In this document: positions 56,501 through 64,000 of the stretch, piece after piece
Position numbering within the stretch: position 1 is the stretch's first letter
Layout: each line of letters opens with the position of its first letter
NCBI GenBank assembly: GCA_004762155.1
Contig: SIHP01000005.1
Coordinates: forward strand, 236,017 to 300,016
Direction of reading: 5' to 3'
Origin: Flavobacteriaceae bacterium
GTDB lineage: Bacteria > Bacteroidota > Bacteroidia > Flavobacteriales > Flavobacteriaceae
Length of the DNA: 64,000 bases
The notes under the pieces: generated by a model
The model's input: only the letters and a program-made list of their open reading frames with translations
What the model was told of the DNA's origin: nothing
The model's database searches: none
Position numbers and translations under genes: made by a program

Positions 56501-59500
56501 CATATACATTAATAATAAGAAATACAACAGACACTACTTGTACTACAAATGGAGGAGATATAATTATAGATGCAGTACCAAATGCACCAGAAGTTCCTGA
56601 TCCAACAATAACGCATCCAACCTGTGAAGTACCAAGCGGAACGATAGTTTTTGATACACAGGCAGGTATGGAATATAGTATTAATGGTGCAGATTTTCAA
56701 ACCGATGAAAGATTTGCAGGCTTAGATCCTGGTCCATATACATTAACTGTTCGAGGTATAGATGATAACACTTGTATAAAAACAGGTAATGAAACAATAA
56801 ATGAATTGCCAATAGCTCCAAGTAGTCTTAATGCGAATGTAATTCAGCCTAGTTGTATTGTAACAACTGGAACTATAGTTTTTGACACGCAAGCGGGTGT
56901 GGAATATGGTATTAATGGTGAATTTCAAACTAATGAAACCTTTTCAGGTTTAACGCCTGGTGATTATACATTAACATTAGCTGTTAGAAATTCAGATGAC
57001 AGTACGTGTGATTATGAAGAAACATTAAATGTAACAATAAACAATCCAACATCTGGGGGAATTAGTGAAATTGATACAGAAGCTATTTGGTCTTTTGACA
57101 ATACTATAAGTGATACAAAAGGAACAAATAACCCTGATGCATCTTCATCAATAACATATAGTACCGATAATGTAGCTGGAGGAAGTTCTTTAGTTTTTGA
57201 TGGAACTACTCAAATGTCTTTTGATAATGATGGGGGAACTTTCTTTCAAGCTATTACTAATCTATCTGTTGGTTTTTGGATAAAACCAGATTCAAATGTA
57301 CCAACAGAGAGTCAAATATTATTTGAAGAAGGAGGTAATGATGCAGGTATTGTAATATATAGAATAGGAAGTACAGGAAGTACGGGAAATCCAGGAAATA
57401 TTAGGGTTGTAGTACAAAGTACACCTGCTGGAGGTGGTTTTATTGTTGCCGATTTTGAGTATCCTACAGATAATGAATGGCATCATATAGCCTATACTTA
57501 TAGTAGCGGTAGGTCTGTTACGTATTTAGATGGATTGGTAATGGGAGATGTAACAAACGATTCTCAAAACGTAATCGAAGCACATTCTGATACTGCTGGA
57601 TTTGGTGCAACTTATTCTAACACGGTCTTAGGCGTTTTTGTTGCAGGATACGAAGGTAAAATTGATGAAGCATTTTATAGTTATACTACTTTAACAGATA
57701 CTCAAATTAGAGAATATGTTCTCTGTAATATTGATTGTGATACTTTAGAGCCTCCAAGTGCGAGTTCTACAGATCCAACATGTGATGCCTTAGGAACTAT
57801 AACAGTATCACCAACAACTGGTTCTAGTTATGTGTTAACTAATACCAGTACAACGCCAATCTCTATAGTATCACCGGATACTGTTGGAGGTTTTGTTTAC
57901 AGTGATTTACAATCAGGAGACTATAGTTTAGTAGAAACAAATTCGGTAAGTTGTGTTTCAGAGGCAAATGAGATCACGATAGCTGCTCCACCAGTAACAC
58001 CAATAGCTCCTACGCTTGCATCATTTCAGAATCCAACATGTACTAATCCATTCGGAATTATAACGTTCGTCGCACAATCCGATGTAGAATATAGTATTGG
58101 AGGCGATTTTCAGGTAAGTGAAATTTTCGATGAAGTATTACAAGGAGAGTATACTTTAACAGTAAGAAGTACATTAGCAGGAGGATGTATAATAGAAGGA
58201 AATGCCCTTATAACGATACTTGCTCAACCAGAAACACCAAGTGCTCCTAGTGCAGCATCCATAACTCAACCAACTTGTGATGCATTTGGAATTATAACGT
58301 TCAATACGCAACTCAATGTAGAATATAGTATTGGAAGTGGCTTTACAACTAATCCTATTTTCACTGGAGTATTACCAGGAGATTATACGTTAACGGTAAG
58401 AAATACGTCAACAGGATTTTTATGTGAAAAGGAAGGTGAAACTGTAACCATAAATGAAGTACCAACACCTCCTTCATTTGATTTTAATATAATAAGAACG
58501 CAACCAACTTGTGATGTAATTACAGGAACTATATTTATTGATATACCAACAGATGTAACCATACCAGATGTAGAATATAGTATTGATGGTTTAATATTTC
58601 AATCTAGTAGAACTTTTAATAACGTAGAGGCCGATGAAACATATACATTAATAATAAGAAGTACAACAGACACTACTTGTACTACAAATGGAGGAGATAT
58701 AGTTATAAATGCAGTACCAACCTCTCCAGAACCTTTTGGCGTGACAGAAACACAACCAACCTGTGCCATACAAAGCGGAACAATAGTTTTTGATACGCAA
58801 GAGGGTGTGGAGTATAGTATTGATGGAACAATTTTTAAAAGCGATCCTACTTTTGATCTCTTAGAGCCTAACACATATACAACAACAGTTAGAAGAATAG
58901 CGGATAATAGTTGTGTTACATACGGAGATGATGTAATAATAAATGAATTGCCAATAGCTCCGGAACCACCTATATTGGTGAGTACAACTCAACCAACTTG
59001 TGATGTGGAAACAGGAACGATAGTTTTTGATACCCAAACAGGAGTAGAATATAGTATTGATGGGATTATTTTTCAACCGAGTGAAACTTTTACTGTTTCT
59101 CCTGGAACATATACGTTAACAGTACGTAGAACTAATGATTCAACATGTAGTACAGATTCTACATTTACAGTAATGATTAATGAGCAACCTATAACGCCAG
59201 AAGAACCAAGTATCACAGAAGAACAACCAACGTGTACAGTAGCTACAGGAAGTATTAGTATTAATAACCCTGTAAGTACATCTACTTATACATTAACTGG
59301 TATCACACCTGTAGTTTCAGCTCAAACAGGTACAAGCTTTTCTGGTTTAGAGTCAGGAACTTATAGCTTAACTGAAACCAATGCTGATGGTTGTACATCG
59401 CCGTTTAAGACCATTATTATTAATACGCAACCAACCACACCAGCAAGACCAAATGCCTTAGTGGTACAGCCAACTTGTTCAATAGCAACAGGAAGTGTTG

Positions 59501-62500
59501 ATATTGAGCTAGCAATATCAACATCTATATACACATTAACAGGAGTTAACCCAGTAGTTTCAGCCCAAACAGGTACAAGTTTTTCTGGTTTAGAGCCAGG
59601 AACATATTCATTAACAGCTGAGAATTTTTTATTTGGATGTATTTCAGAAATTACTACGATTGTTATCAATGAACAGCCAGTCACACCAGAGGTGCCAACT
59701 ACAAGTACAGTACAACCAACATGTTCAATTACAACAGGAACGATTACTGTATCTAATCCAGTAACAACATCTATCTATACGTTAATAGGTACAAGTCCAA
59801 CAGTTCCAGCTCAAACAGGAACTAGTTTTACGCCATTACAATCAGGAACGTATGAATTAACAGAAACAAATGCTGATGGATGTATCTCTGGCGTAGCAAC
59901 AATTGTTATTAATATTGCACCTGTAGCTCCAAATGTACCTCAAGCTTTTGAAGTAATTGAACCAACGTGTGCTGACCCAGATGGTGGATCTATAGAGTTT
60001 GAATTTGATGAGCCAGATCTTTTATATAGTATAGATGGAGGTATAAATTTCTATACTGATACATTTGCTAACGAATTTCAAAATTTAGGTTCTGGAGAAT
60101 ATACATTGGTTGTTAAAAGAATAAGTGATGAGACATGTATTACAACAGGAGCAACTATAACGTTAGGAGATTTAAGCATTCCTAATGTTCCTACGGTAAC
60201 TGTAATTCAACCAACCTGTGATATAAATACAGGAACGATTACTTTTAATGCACAAACGCTTTCAGGAGGAACCATTGGGTATGCCATTTTTGATACTAGA
60301 CTTAATGATTTTGAAGTAAGTTATAGTGCAGACCTAGTGTATGACAACTTAGATCCAGGTGTGGAATATGAAATATATGTTGCAAATATTTCTGCAAGTG
60401 TAATTTGTGATGTTCAAGGACAAACTGTAATTATAAACGCAGTTCCCAACACACCAACAACTCCTAATCCAACAATAACGCATCCAACCTGTGCTGTACC
60501 AAGCGGAACTATAGTTTTTGATACACAAGCTGGTATGGAATATAGTATTGATGGTATAAATTTTCAAACCGTTGAAACTTTTGCAGGCTTAGATTCTGGT
60601 CCATATACATTAACTGTTCGAGGTGTAGATGATAACACTTGTATAATAACTGGTAGTATTATAATTAATGATATACCAACAGCTCCAAGCGGTAATTTTG
60701 TTGTAAATCAGCCTAGCTGTATTGTAAATACTGGATCTATAGTTTTTGAAGCGGAAGCGGGCATGGAATATAGTATTGATGGTATAAATTTTCAAACTAG
60801 TGAAGTTTTTTCAGGTTTAATCCCTGGTAATTATACATTCACATTAAGCGTTAGACATATAGATGACTTTACATGTTCTTATACACAAACATTAAATGAT
60901 GTTATAGTTAATAAAACAACATTTTTACCTAATACAGAGGCTGTTTGGTCTTTTGATAATACGATAAATGATGTAAAAGGAACAAATAATCCAGATGGAT
61001 CAGCTTCAATAGTATATAGTACCGAGAATATAGCGGGAGGGAGTTCTTTAGTTTTTGATGGAAGTACTGAAATCTATTTTGATTATGATGGTGGAACTTT
61101 CTTTTCAACGATAACTAATTTATCTATTGGTTTTTGGATAAAACCAGATTCAAATGTACCTTCAAATAATCAAGTATTATTTGAAGAAGGAGGTTTAATT
61201 AGAGGTCTTATAATATATAGAGAAGCAACAACAGGGAATATTAAGGTGGTAACAAAAAGCACAAATGCAGAAATCGCTTTAATTGTTGGCGATTTTGAAT
61301 ATCCTACAGATAATGAATGGCATCATATAGCCTATACTTATAGTGAAGGCACATCTGTTACGTATTTAGATGGAAAGATAATGGAAGTGTCAACAAATTC
61401 CTCTGAGAACGAAATCCCTGCGCATACTAATAGGGCTGGATTTGGTGCAGCTTCTTCTAATACGGTCTTAGGAACATCAGTGCTTCTTGGAGGTTACGAA
61501 GGTAAAATGGATGAAGCATTTTATAGTTATACTACTTTTACAGATGTAGAAATACTTCAATATATTTTATGTAATACAGATGTGTCTTTGGATTTTGGTG
61601 ATGCACCTAGATCTTACGGAACAATATTAGAACTTACTGATCAGGGAGGTGCAAGACACTTTATTCTTAATTATGATGAAACAAATAATACATCAATCTT
61701 ATCATTAGGAAGCCTTGTAGATTCAGAATCGAACGGTTTTGAAAGTTCGGCAGATGGTGATAATATAGATGCTATTGATGATGAAGATGCATTAAGTGTT
61801 CCTTTAGGAAAAGTAAACACTTTAATAGAACCACATACTATAAATATTCCTTATAACAATGCAACAGGTACCGATGCAACCATATATGCTTGGATAGATT
61901 TTGATGGAAATGGAACATTTGATGATAATGAAGAGTTTACAAGTATAACTGCTCCAGCAGGCGGAACATCAGCCACGTTAACTTGGCCTTCTTTTCCTAC
62001 AGATATTGAAGAAGGAATAACCTATGTGAGGCTTCGTATAACATCAGATAATTTGGTCGATGCTACCTCAGGAGATACCGACGATAGAGCAAGAGGTGGA
62101 GCTTCTGATGGAGAAGTTGAAGATTATCAAATTGAAATAATTGATTGTATAGATGTAGTACAACCAGCAGTTAGCGTTGTGCAACCAACGTGTTTGGTAG
62201 AAACAGCAAGTATCAGTGTAAACACACCAACAGCAACTTCTACGTATACATTAACGGGGATTTCCCCAGTAGTAACTGCCCAAACGGGAACGAGTTTTGC
62301 AACGGTTGCCGCAGGATCATATACTTTAATAGAAGAGACTGCTTCTGGTTGTATTTCTGATGCAATAACTCTTGTTATTAATGAGCAACCTGTAACACCT
62401 GGTGCTCCGTCTGCAACTATTATACCGGGTAACTGTTTAGTAACAGAAGCTAGTATTATTGTAGATAATCCTATAACAGGTTCTACCTATACCTTAACAG

Positions 62501-64000
62501 GAGATTCTTACGAAGAAGTAGGAACTGTTTTTACAAATTTAGCAGCAGGAAGTTATGAATTAACAGAAACGAATAGTGATAATTGTACTTCGTCAGATAT
62601 AACAACACTTCTTATTGCTTCACCATTAATAACAACTGGAGGTATTAATGAAATTGATACAGAAGCTATATGGTCTTTTGATAATACAATAAATGATGTA
62701 AAAGGAACAAATAATCCAGATGGATCTTCATCAATAACATACAGTACAGACAATATAGCAGGAGGAAGTTCTTTAGTTTTTGACGGAACTACTGAAATGT
62801 TTTTTAATAATGATGGGGGAATTTTATTTTCAACGACAACTAATTTCTCTATTGGTTTTTGGATAAAACCAGACTCAAATACACCTAGCAATAATCAGAT
62901 ATTATATGAAGAAGGAGGTCAAGCTAAAGGTATTACAATATATAGAGCAGCAAATACAGGTAATATTGTAATAGCAACAAAAAGCACGATAGCAGGGAGT
63001 ATTGAGTATGTTGCAGATTTTGTATATCCTACAGATAATGAGTGGCACCATATAGCCTATACCTATAGTGGCGGTAATTCTGTTGTCTATTTAGATGGAG
63101 TAGTAGAAGAAAATTCAACAAGTTTATCATCTGCAATGCAATTTCATACTGATTCTGCTGGGTTTGGAGGGATTTATAGTAATTTTGTTTTAGGTACAGA
63201 TGGGTTAACTTATGGAGGCTATGAAGGTAAAATGGATGAAGCATTTTATAGTTATAATACTTTTACAGATGCTCAAATTACTGAATATGTTCAATGTAAT
63301 GTTAGTTGTGATACTCTATCAGCTCCAGGTGGTCTTGTTACTGAGCAACCAACGTGTGATACAGAAACAGGAAATCTTAATATAAGCGTTATTGCTGAAG
63401 GATCTACCTATACTTTAACAGGTCCTTCTCCTTTAGTAACCCAACAAACGTTAACGTTTTATCCAGCATTAGTACCGGGAACGTATACATTAATTGAAAC
63501 TAACAAATTTGGTTGTATTTCGGAAGAAGCACTTATTACTATTGATCCTCAACCAGAAACACCATCACAACCAATTGATATTACTGTTCAACCGACGTGT
63601 ACTTTGGCAATAGGAAGTATATCAGTAGAAAATCCTACGGAAGATTCTACCTATACCTTAACAGGAATTGCCCCAGTAGTAACAGCACAAATAAAAACAG
63701 GATTAGAATTAGACTCAGGAGATATTTTCAGCAATTTAAATCTAGGGACGTATTCCTTAACAGAAACAACTTTAGAAGGATGTGTGTCGGATCGAATATT
63801 GATTAACTTAGCACAACCCGAAACTCCTGTTGCACCAACTGCAACACATACAGATCCTACGTGTTCTGTTTCAACTGGAAGTATTAATGTGACAACGCCT
63901 GTGACAACTTCAACATATACCTTAACAGGAACTGTTCCTGTTGTGGCGGCTCAAACTGGAACTAGCTTTTCAGCATTAGCCCCTGGAACCTATGAATTAA
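53587..64000 (+). CDS. Giant SprB-like surface adhesin, N-terminal 3,471 codons
   Basis: The frame opens at ATG 53587 (or 53611), 44 bp after the OmpA gene, and I find no stop up to the window edge. After a signal peptide (VFVKGLLITLCLSLFSFSAL) the order is: LamG-type domain (residues ~80-310), propeller-like region (~335-570), GEVED domain (~578-750), five cysteine repeats (to ~1150), LamG 2 (to ~1390), thirteen repeats (to ~2445), LamG 3 (to ~2665), GEVED 2 (to ~2855), two repeats, LamG 4 (~3018-3243), three repeats and on. PorP/SprF beside it predicts T9SS export with a type B sorting domain beyond the window. It is probably used for attachment or gliding; ligands are unknown. Confidence 0.9.
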   Translation, partial: MNNLKTQYMSQITKPVFVKGLLITLCLSLFSFSALLKEPKHNKNVLNLVKLEDEKDEKNTKPKNARSLLISTCFEDNIGTANTNAVWSFDNDFIDEDEDNDLVLANGALDASSAVADVTFDTSDSPITGGTSALFGGVGGLQNDSSDADFMSIGTQNVTMGFWLKPDDVITNSFVEIIYEEGDGDNGFAIVKNFNGEIQVNLKRGAGTLTEVGIVDFPTDGEWHHFAFTFDKGIVTTYLDGVIVQIRTDFIDNQSLYAIATHSNVGGFGNIFGTSIYDSSSFTRGPYEGKMDEAFYSYETISSVDIFKYVQCISGDTLSSNISCPEDAFQISEDDWYSINLTTGDFVQATVIGDYELNASGFNEVDNLVYSMQRATNNIVITEINQTGTGLYEVENHLIGAIVGLDDVPYNSGDVYDNHLYIKPTSNTTSDNDVIYKINIDATSSDYLTLTETITLDQDVLMADFVIDQDTGTFYTVDITKEAFSINLSTGAVTSLGTVAYPDGTTNTTESPIFGAMFLDSNGFFYGINNRTGLIYRLDFSQSPIDFVEFSQSIATGSNDGFRCKDAVIALDFTDAPSSYTTLIEDDGPRHLILDHDAINNTSSLSLGNLIDSETDGFNSTGDGDNSDGVNDEDAFTVPVEKIEIFNLTSYTVNIPYVNTTGSDATIYAWVDFDGNGTFDDNEEFTSTTATAGGSTVALTWTFPSDIVEGDTYVRYRITSDVLTDATSGGTDDRAMGSASDGEVEDYQIEITSCSTFVSTPTAFSVTQPTCAVPTGTIVFVEQANVEYSLDGITFQSSRTFTVAPNTSHTLTARSTTVSACSLDGIEEIIIDAVPNEPIVPEATPTQPTCAVPSGTIVFDTQTGVEYSIDGTNFQSSETFAGLVPDTYTTTVRSTTDTTCTTSGVSVTIDAVPTPPSFNFNIITTQPTCDVITGTIFIDIQTDITIPDVEYSLDGITFQSSRTFIEVDADETYTLIIRNTTDTTCTTNGGDIIIDAVPNAPEVPDPTITHPTCEVPSGTIVFDTQAGMEYSINGADFQTDERFAGLDPGPYTLTVRGIDDNTCIKTGNETINELPIAPSSLNANVIQPSCIVTTGTIVFDTQAGVEYGINGEFQTNETFSGLTPGDYTLTLAVRNSDDSTCDYEETLNVTINNPTSGGISEIDTEAIWSFDNTISDTKGTNNPDASSSITYSTDNVAGGSSLVFDGTTQMSFDNDGGTFFQAITNLSVGFWIKPDSNVPTESQILFEEGGNDAGIVIYRIGSTGSTGNPGNIRVVVQSTPAGGGFIVADFEYPTDNEWHHIAYTYSSGRSVTYLDGLVMGDVTNDSQNVIEAHSDTAGFGATYSNTVLGVFVAGYEGKIDEAFYSYTTLTDTQIREYVLCNIDCDTLEPPSASSTDPTCDALGTITVSPTTGSSYVLTNTSTTPISIVSPDTVGGFVYSDLQSGDYSLVETNSVSCVSEANEITIAAPPVTPIAPTLASFQNPTCTNPFGIITFVAQSDVEYSIGGDFQVSEIFDEVLQGEYTLTVRSTLAGGCIIEGNALITILAQPETPSAPSAASITQPTCDAFGIITFNTQLNVEYSIGSGFTTNPIFTGVLPGDYTLTVRNTSTGFLCEKEGETVTINEVPTPPSFDFNIIRTQPTCDVITGTIFIDIPTDVTIPDVEYSIDGLIFQSSRTFNNVEADETYTLIIRSTTDTTCTTNGGDIVINAVPTSPEPFGVTETQPTCAIQSGTIVFDTQEGVEYSIDGTIFKSDPTFDLLEPNTYTTTVRRIADNSCVTYGDDVIINELPIAPEPPILVSTTQPTCDVETGTIVFDTQTGVEYSIDGIIFQPSETFTVSPGTYTLTVRRTNDSTCSTDSTFTVMINEQPITPEEPSITEEQPTCTVATGSISINNPVSTSTYTLTGITPVVSAQTGTSFSGLESGTYSLTETNADGCTSPFKTIIINTQPTTPARPNALVVQPTCSIATGSVDIELAISTSIYTLTGVNPVVSAQTGTSFSGLEPGTYSLTAENFLFGCISEITTIVINEQPVTPEVPTTSTVQPTCSITTGTITVSNPVTTSIYTLIGTSPTVPAQTGTSFTPLQSGTYELTETNADGCISGVATIVINIAPVAPNVPQAFEVIEPTCADPDGGSIEFEFDEPDLLYSIDGGINFYTDTFANEFQNLGSGEYTLVVKRISDETCITTGATITLGDLSIPNVPTVTVIQPTCDINTGTITFNAQTLSGGTIGYAIFDTRLNDFEVSYSADLVYDNLDPGVEYEIYVANISASVICDVQGQTVIINAVPNTPTTPNPTITHPTCAVPSGTIVFDTQAGMEYSIDGINFQTVETFAGLDSGPYTLTVRGVDDNTCIITGSIIINDIPTAPSGNFVVNQPSCIVNTGSIVFEAEAGMEYSIDGINFQTSEVFSGLIPGNYTFTLSVRHIDDFTCSYTQTLNDVIVNKTTFLPNTEAVWSFDNTINDVKGTNNPDGSASIVYSTENIAGGSSLVFDGSTEIYFDYDGGTFFSTITNLSIGFWIKPDSNVPSNNQVLFEEGGLIRGLIIYREATTGNIKVVTKSTNAEIALIVGDFEYPTDNEWHHIAYTYSEGTSVTYLDGKIMEVSTNSSENEIPAHTNRAGFGAASSNTVLGTSVLLGGYEGKMDEAFYSYTTFTDVEILQYILCNTDVSLDFGDAPRSYGTILELTDQGGARHFILNYDETNNTSILSLGSLVDSESNGFESSADGDNIDAIDDEDALSVPLGKVNTLIEPHTINIPYNNATGTDATIYAWIDFDGNGTFDDNEEFTSITAPAGGTSATLTWPSFPTDIEEGITYVRLRITSDNLVDATSGDTDDRARGGASDGEVEDYQIEIIDCIDVVQPAVSVVQPTCLVETASISVNTPTATSTYTLTGISPVVTAQTGTSFATVAAGSYTLIEETASGCISDAITLVINEQPVTPGAPSATIIPGNCLVTEASIIVDNPITGSTYTLTGDSYEEVGTVFTNLAAGSYELTETNSDNCTSSDITTLLIASPLITTGGINEIDTEAIWSFDNTINDVKGTNNPDGSSSITYSTDNIAGGSSLVFDGTTEMFFNNDGGILFSTTTNFSIGFWIKPDSNTPSNNQILYEEGGQAKGITIYRAANTGNIVIATKSTIAGSIEYVADFVYPTDNEWHHIAYTYSGGNSVVYLDGVVEENSTSLSSAMQFHTDSAGFGGIYSNFVLGTDGLTYGGYEGKMDEAFYSYNTFTDAQITEYVQCNVSCDTLSAPGGLVTEQPTCDTETGNLNISVIAEGSTYTLTGPSPLVTQQTLTFYPALVPGTYTLIETNKFGCISEEALITIDPQPETPSQPIDITVQPTCTLAIGSISVENPTEDSTYTLTGIAPVVTAQIKTGLELDSGDIFSNLNLGTYSLTETTLEGCVSDRILINLAQPETPVAPTATHTDPTCSVSTGSINVTTPVTTSTYTLTGTVPVVAAQTGTSFSALAPGTYEL
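53827..54520 (+). other. LamG-type domain 1 of the giant protein
   Basis: The encoded segment runs from AVWSFDNDFIDEDEDND through FPTDGEWHHFAFTFDKG and YLDGVIVQIR to YEGKMDEAFYSYETIS, the jelly-roll pattern of concanavalin-like LamG domains. It is the most diverged of the four copies. Confidence 0.8.
55320..55835 (+). other. GEVED domain 1 of the giant protein
   Basis: The encoded protein reads DGPRHLILDHDAINNTSSLSLG, then IYAWVDFDGNGTFDDNEEF and ends SDGEVEDYQIEI, the motif for which the domain is named. The DxDxNGxxDxxE segment looks like a calcium-binding loop. Confidence 0.8.
55875..57045 (+). repeat. Cysteine repeats 1-5 (class A)
   Basis: Five units of about 78-85 residues start near 55886, 56128, 56360, 56613 and 56844. 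Each begins QPTC or similar, goes on GTIVFDTQAGVEYSIDG, FQ-S--TF--L-PGTYTLTVR and ends with a second cysteine (DDNTC), so each unit likely holds one disulfide. They resemble SprB repeats. Confidence 0.8.
57070..57755 (+). other. LamG-type domain 2 of the giant protein
   Basis: Encodes EIDTEAIWSFDNTISDTKGT, SVGFWIKPDSNVP, YPTDNEWHHIAYTYSSGRSV and YEGKIDEAFYSYTTL. Very close to copies 3 and 4 also at DNA level. Confidence 0.85.
57765..60925 (+). repeat. Cysteine repeats 6-18 (class A with three class B)
   Basis: Thirteen units start near 57770, 58030, 58266, 58500, 58752, 58988, 59222, 59465, 59711, 59957, 60206, 60480 and 60708. Units 12-14 are class B (GSISINNPVSTSTYTLTG, SAQTGTSFSGLEPGTYSLTE, ADGC); unit 6 is an atypical unit closer to class B; the others are class A. 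Unit 9 is nearly a copy of unit 3, and units 17-18 of units 4-5. Confidence 0.8.
60935..61590 (+). other. LamG-type domain 3 of the giant protein
   Basis: Encodes TEAVWSFDNTINDVKGTNNP, IGFWIKPDSNVPSNNQVLFE, YPTDNEWHHIAYTYSEG and YEGKMDEAFYSYTTFTD. It follows repeats 17-18 in the same way that LamG 2 follows repeats 4-5. Confidence 0.85.
61590..62150 (+). other. GEVED domain 2 of the giant protein
   Basis: Encodes DFGDAPRSYGTI, HTINIPYNNATGTDATIYAW, IDFDGNGTFDDNEEF and ASDGEVEDYQIEI, parallel to GEVED 1. Confidence 0.82.
62165..62635 (+). repeat. Cysteine repeats 19-20 (class B)
   Basis: Units start near 62180 (VQPTCLVETASISV) and 62430 (IPGNCLVTEASIIV), each with STYTLTG, a short linker, F--LAAGSY-LTE and a closing cysteine. 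Confidence 0.78.
62640..63315 (+). other. LamG-type domain 4 of the giant protein
   Basis: Encodes EIDTEAIWSFDNTINDVKGT, SIGFWIKPDSNTPSNNQILY, YPTDNEWHHIAYTYSGG and YEGKMDEAFYSYNTFTD. Its first ~60 bp are nearly the same as those of LamG 3. Confidence 0.85.
63330..64000 (+). repeat. Cysteine repeats 21-23 (class B, last one cut)
   Basis: Units start near 63345, 63588 and 63849 (QPTCDTETGNLNI, QPTCTLAIGSISV, DPTCSVSTGSINV). The third is cut by the window edge, so the array continues. Confidence 0.78.

Noticed and set aside
56017..63244. Several minus-strand frames (60-112 codons) opposite the giant gene
   Set aside because: They repeat because the sense repeats do, have odd Cys/Tyr/Ile-rich composition, and are antisense shadows of the repeats.

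Overview
The window comes from a low-GC member of the Bacteroidota, almost certainly a marine-type Flavobacteriaceae. The evidence is the AT-rich sequence, the many TAnnTTTG (-7) promoter motifs, a bacilliredoxin of the bacillithiol system, a complete Bat (aerotolerance) operon, PorP/SprF-type proteins of the type IX secretion system (T9SS) and a SprB-like giant surface protein. I see no rRNA, tRNA, CRISPR array, prophage or transposase gene.

Layout. 1-3600: the 5' part of a TonB-dependent receptor, bacilliredoxin YtxJ, an SDR reductase, and a DUF1493-like small gene bracketed by two copies of a ~165 bp palindromic-ended repeat. 3602-12489: Bat operon (moxR, a 109-aa extra gene, DUF58, a membrane-anchored partner, batA, batB, batC, batD, batE). 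12547-17137: a small exported protein, two SulP transporters and a beta-carbonic anhydrase, which looks like an inorganic-carbon uptake and conversion unit. 17191-33086: mostly core or housekeeping genes (cvpA, SDR, two TlpA-like thioredoxins, yraN, LD-carboxypeptidase, metG, a histone-deacetylase-fold enzyme, tex), interrupted by an M57 metalloprotease that lies between two copies of the 3' end of the deacetylase gene.

33137-39085 is the most repeat-rich part. A three-gene set of small membrane proteins is bounded by inverted GTTACCCAAC-type sequences and followed by a ~180 bp imperfect palindrome (integron-cassette-like). After a GH3 beta-glucosidase lipoprotein comes an array of 85-92 bp palindromic tandem repeats split by a GIY-YIG endonuclease gene, then a 41-bp minisatellite, then a conserved-flank hairpin element whose only other copy in the window precedes metG.

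39086-41422 is cydAB (cytochrome bd oxidase). 41434-49931 is a signalling cluster: three TPR proteins with one membrane segment and a LuxR-like C-terminal helix-turn-helix (two are a tandem duplication), two LytTR regulators (one with a degenerate receiver), and a porP 5' remnant. 50824-64000 is an apparent operon of porP/sprF, an OmpA-family TPR/PD40 protein, and a giant multidomain surface protein (over 3,400 codons, running off the window). That protein has four LamG-type domains, two GEVED domains and at least 23 cysteine-containing repeats of two classes. It is probably a T9SS-exported adhesin with the signalling cluster next to it as candidate regulators.
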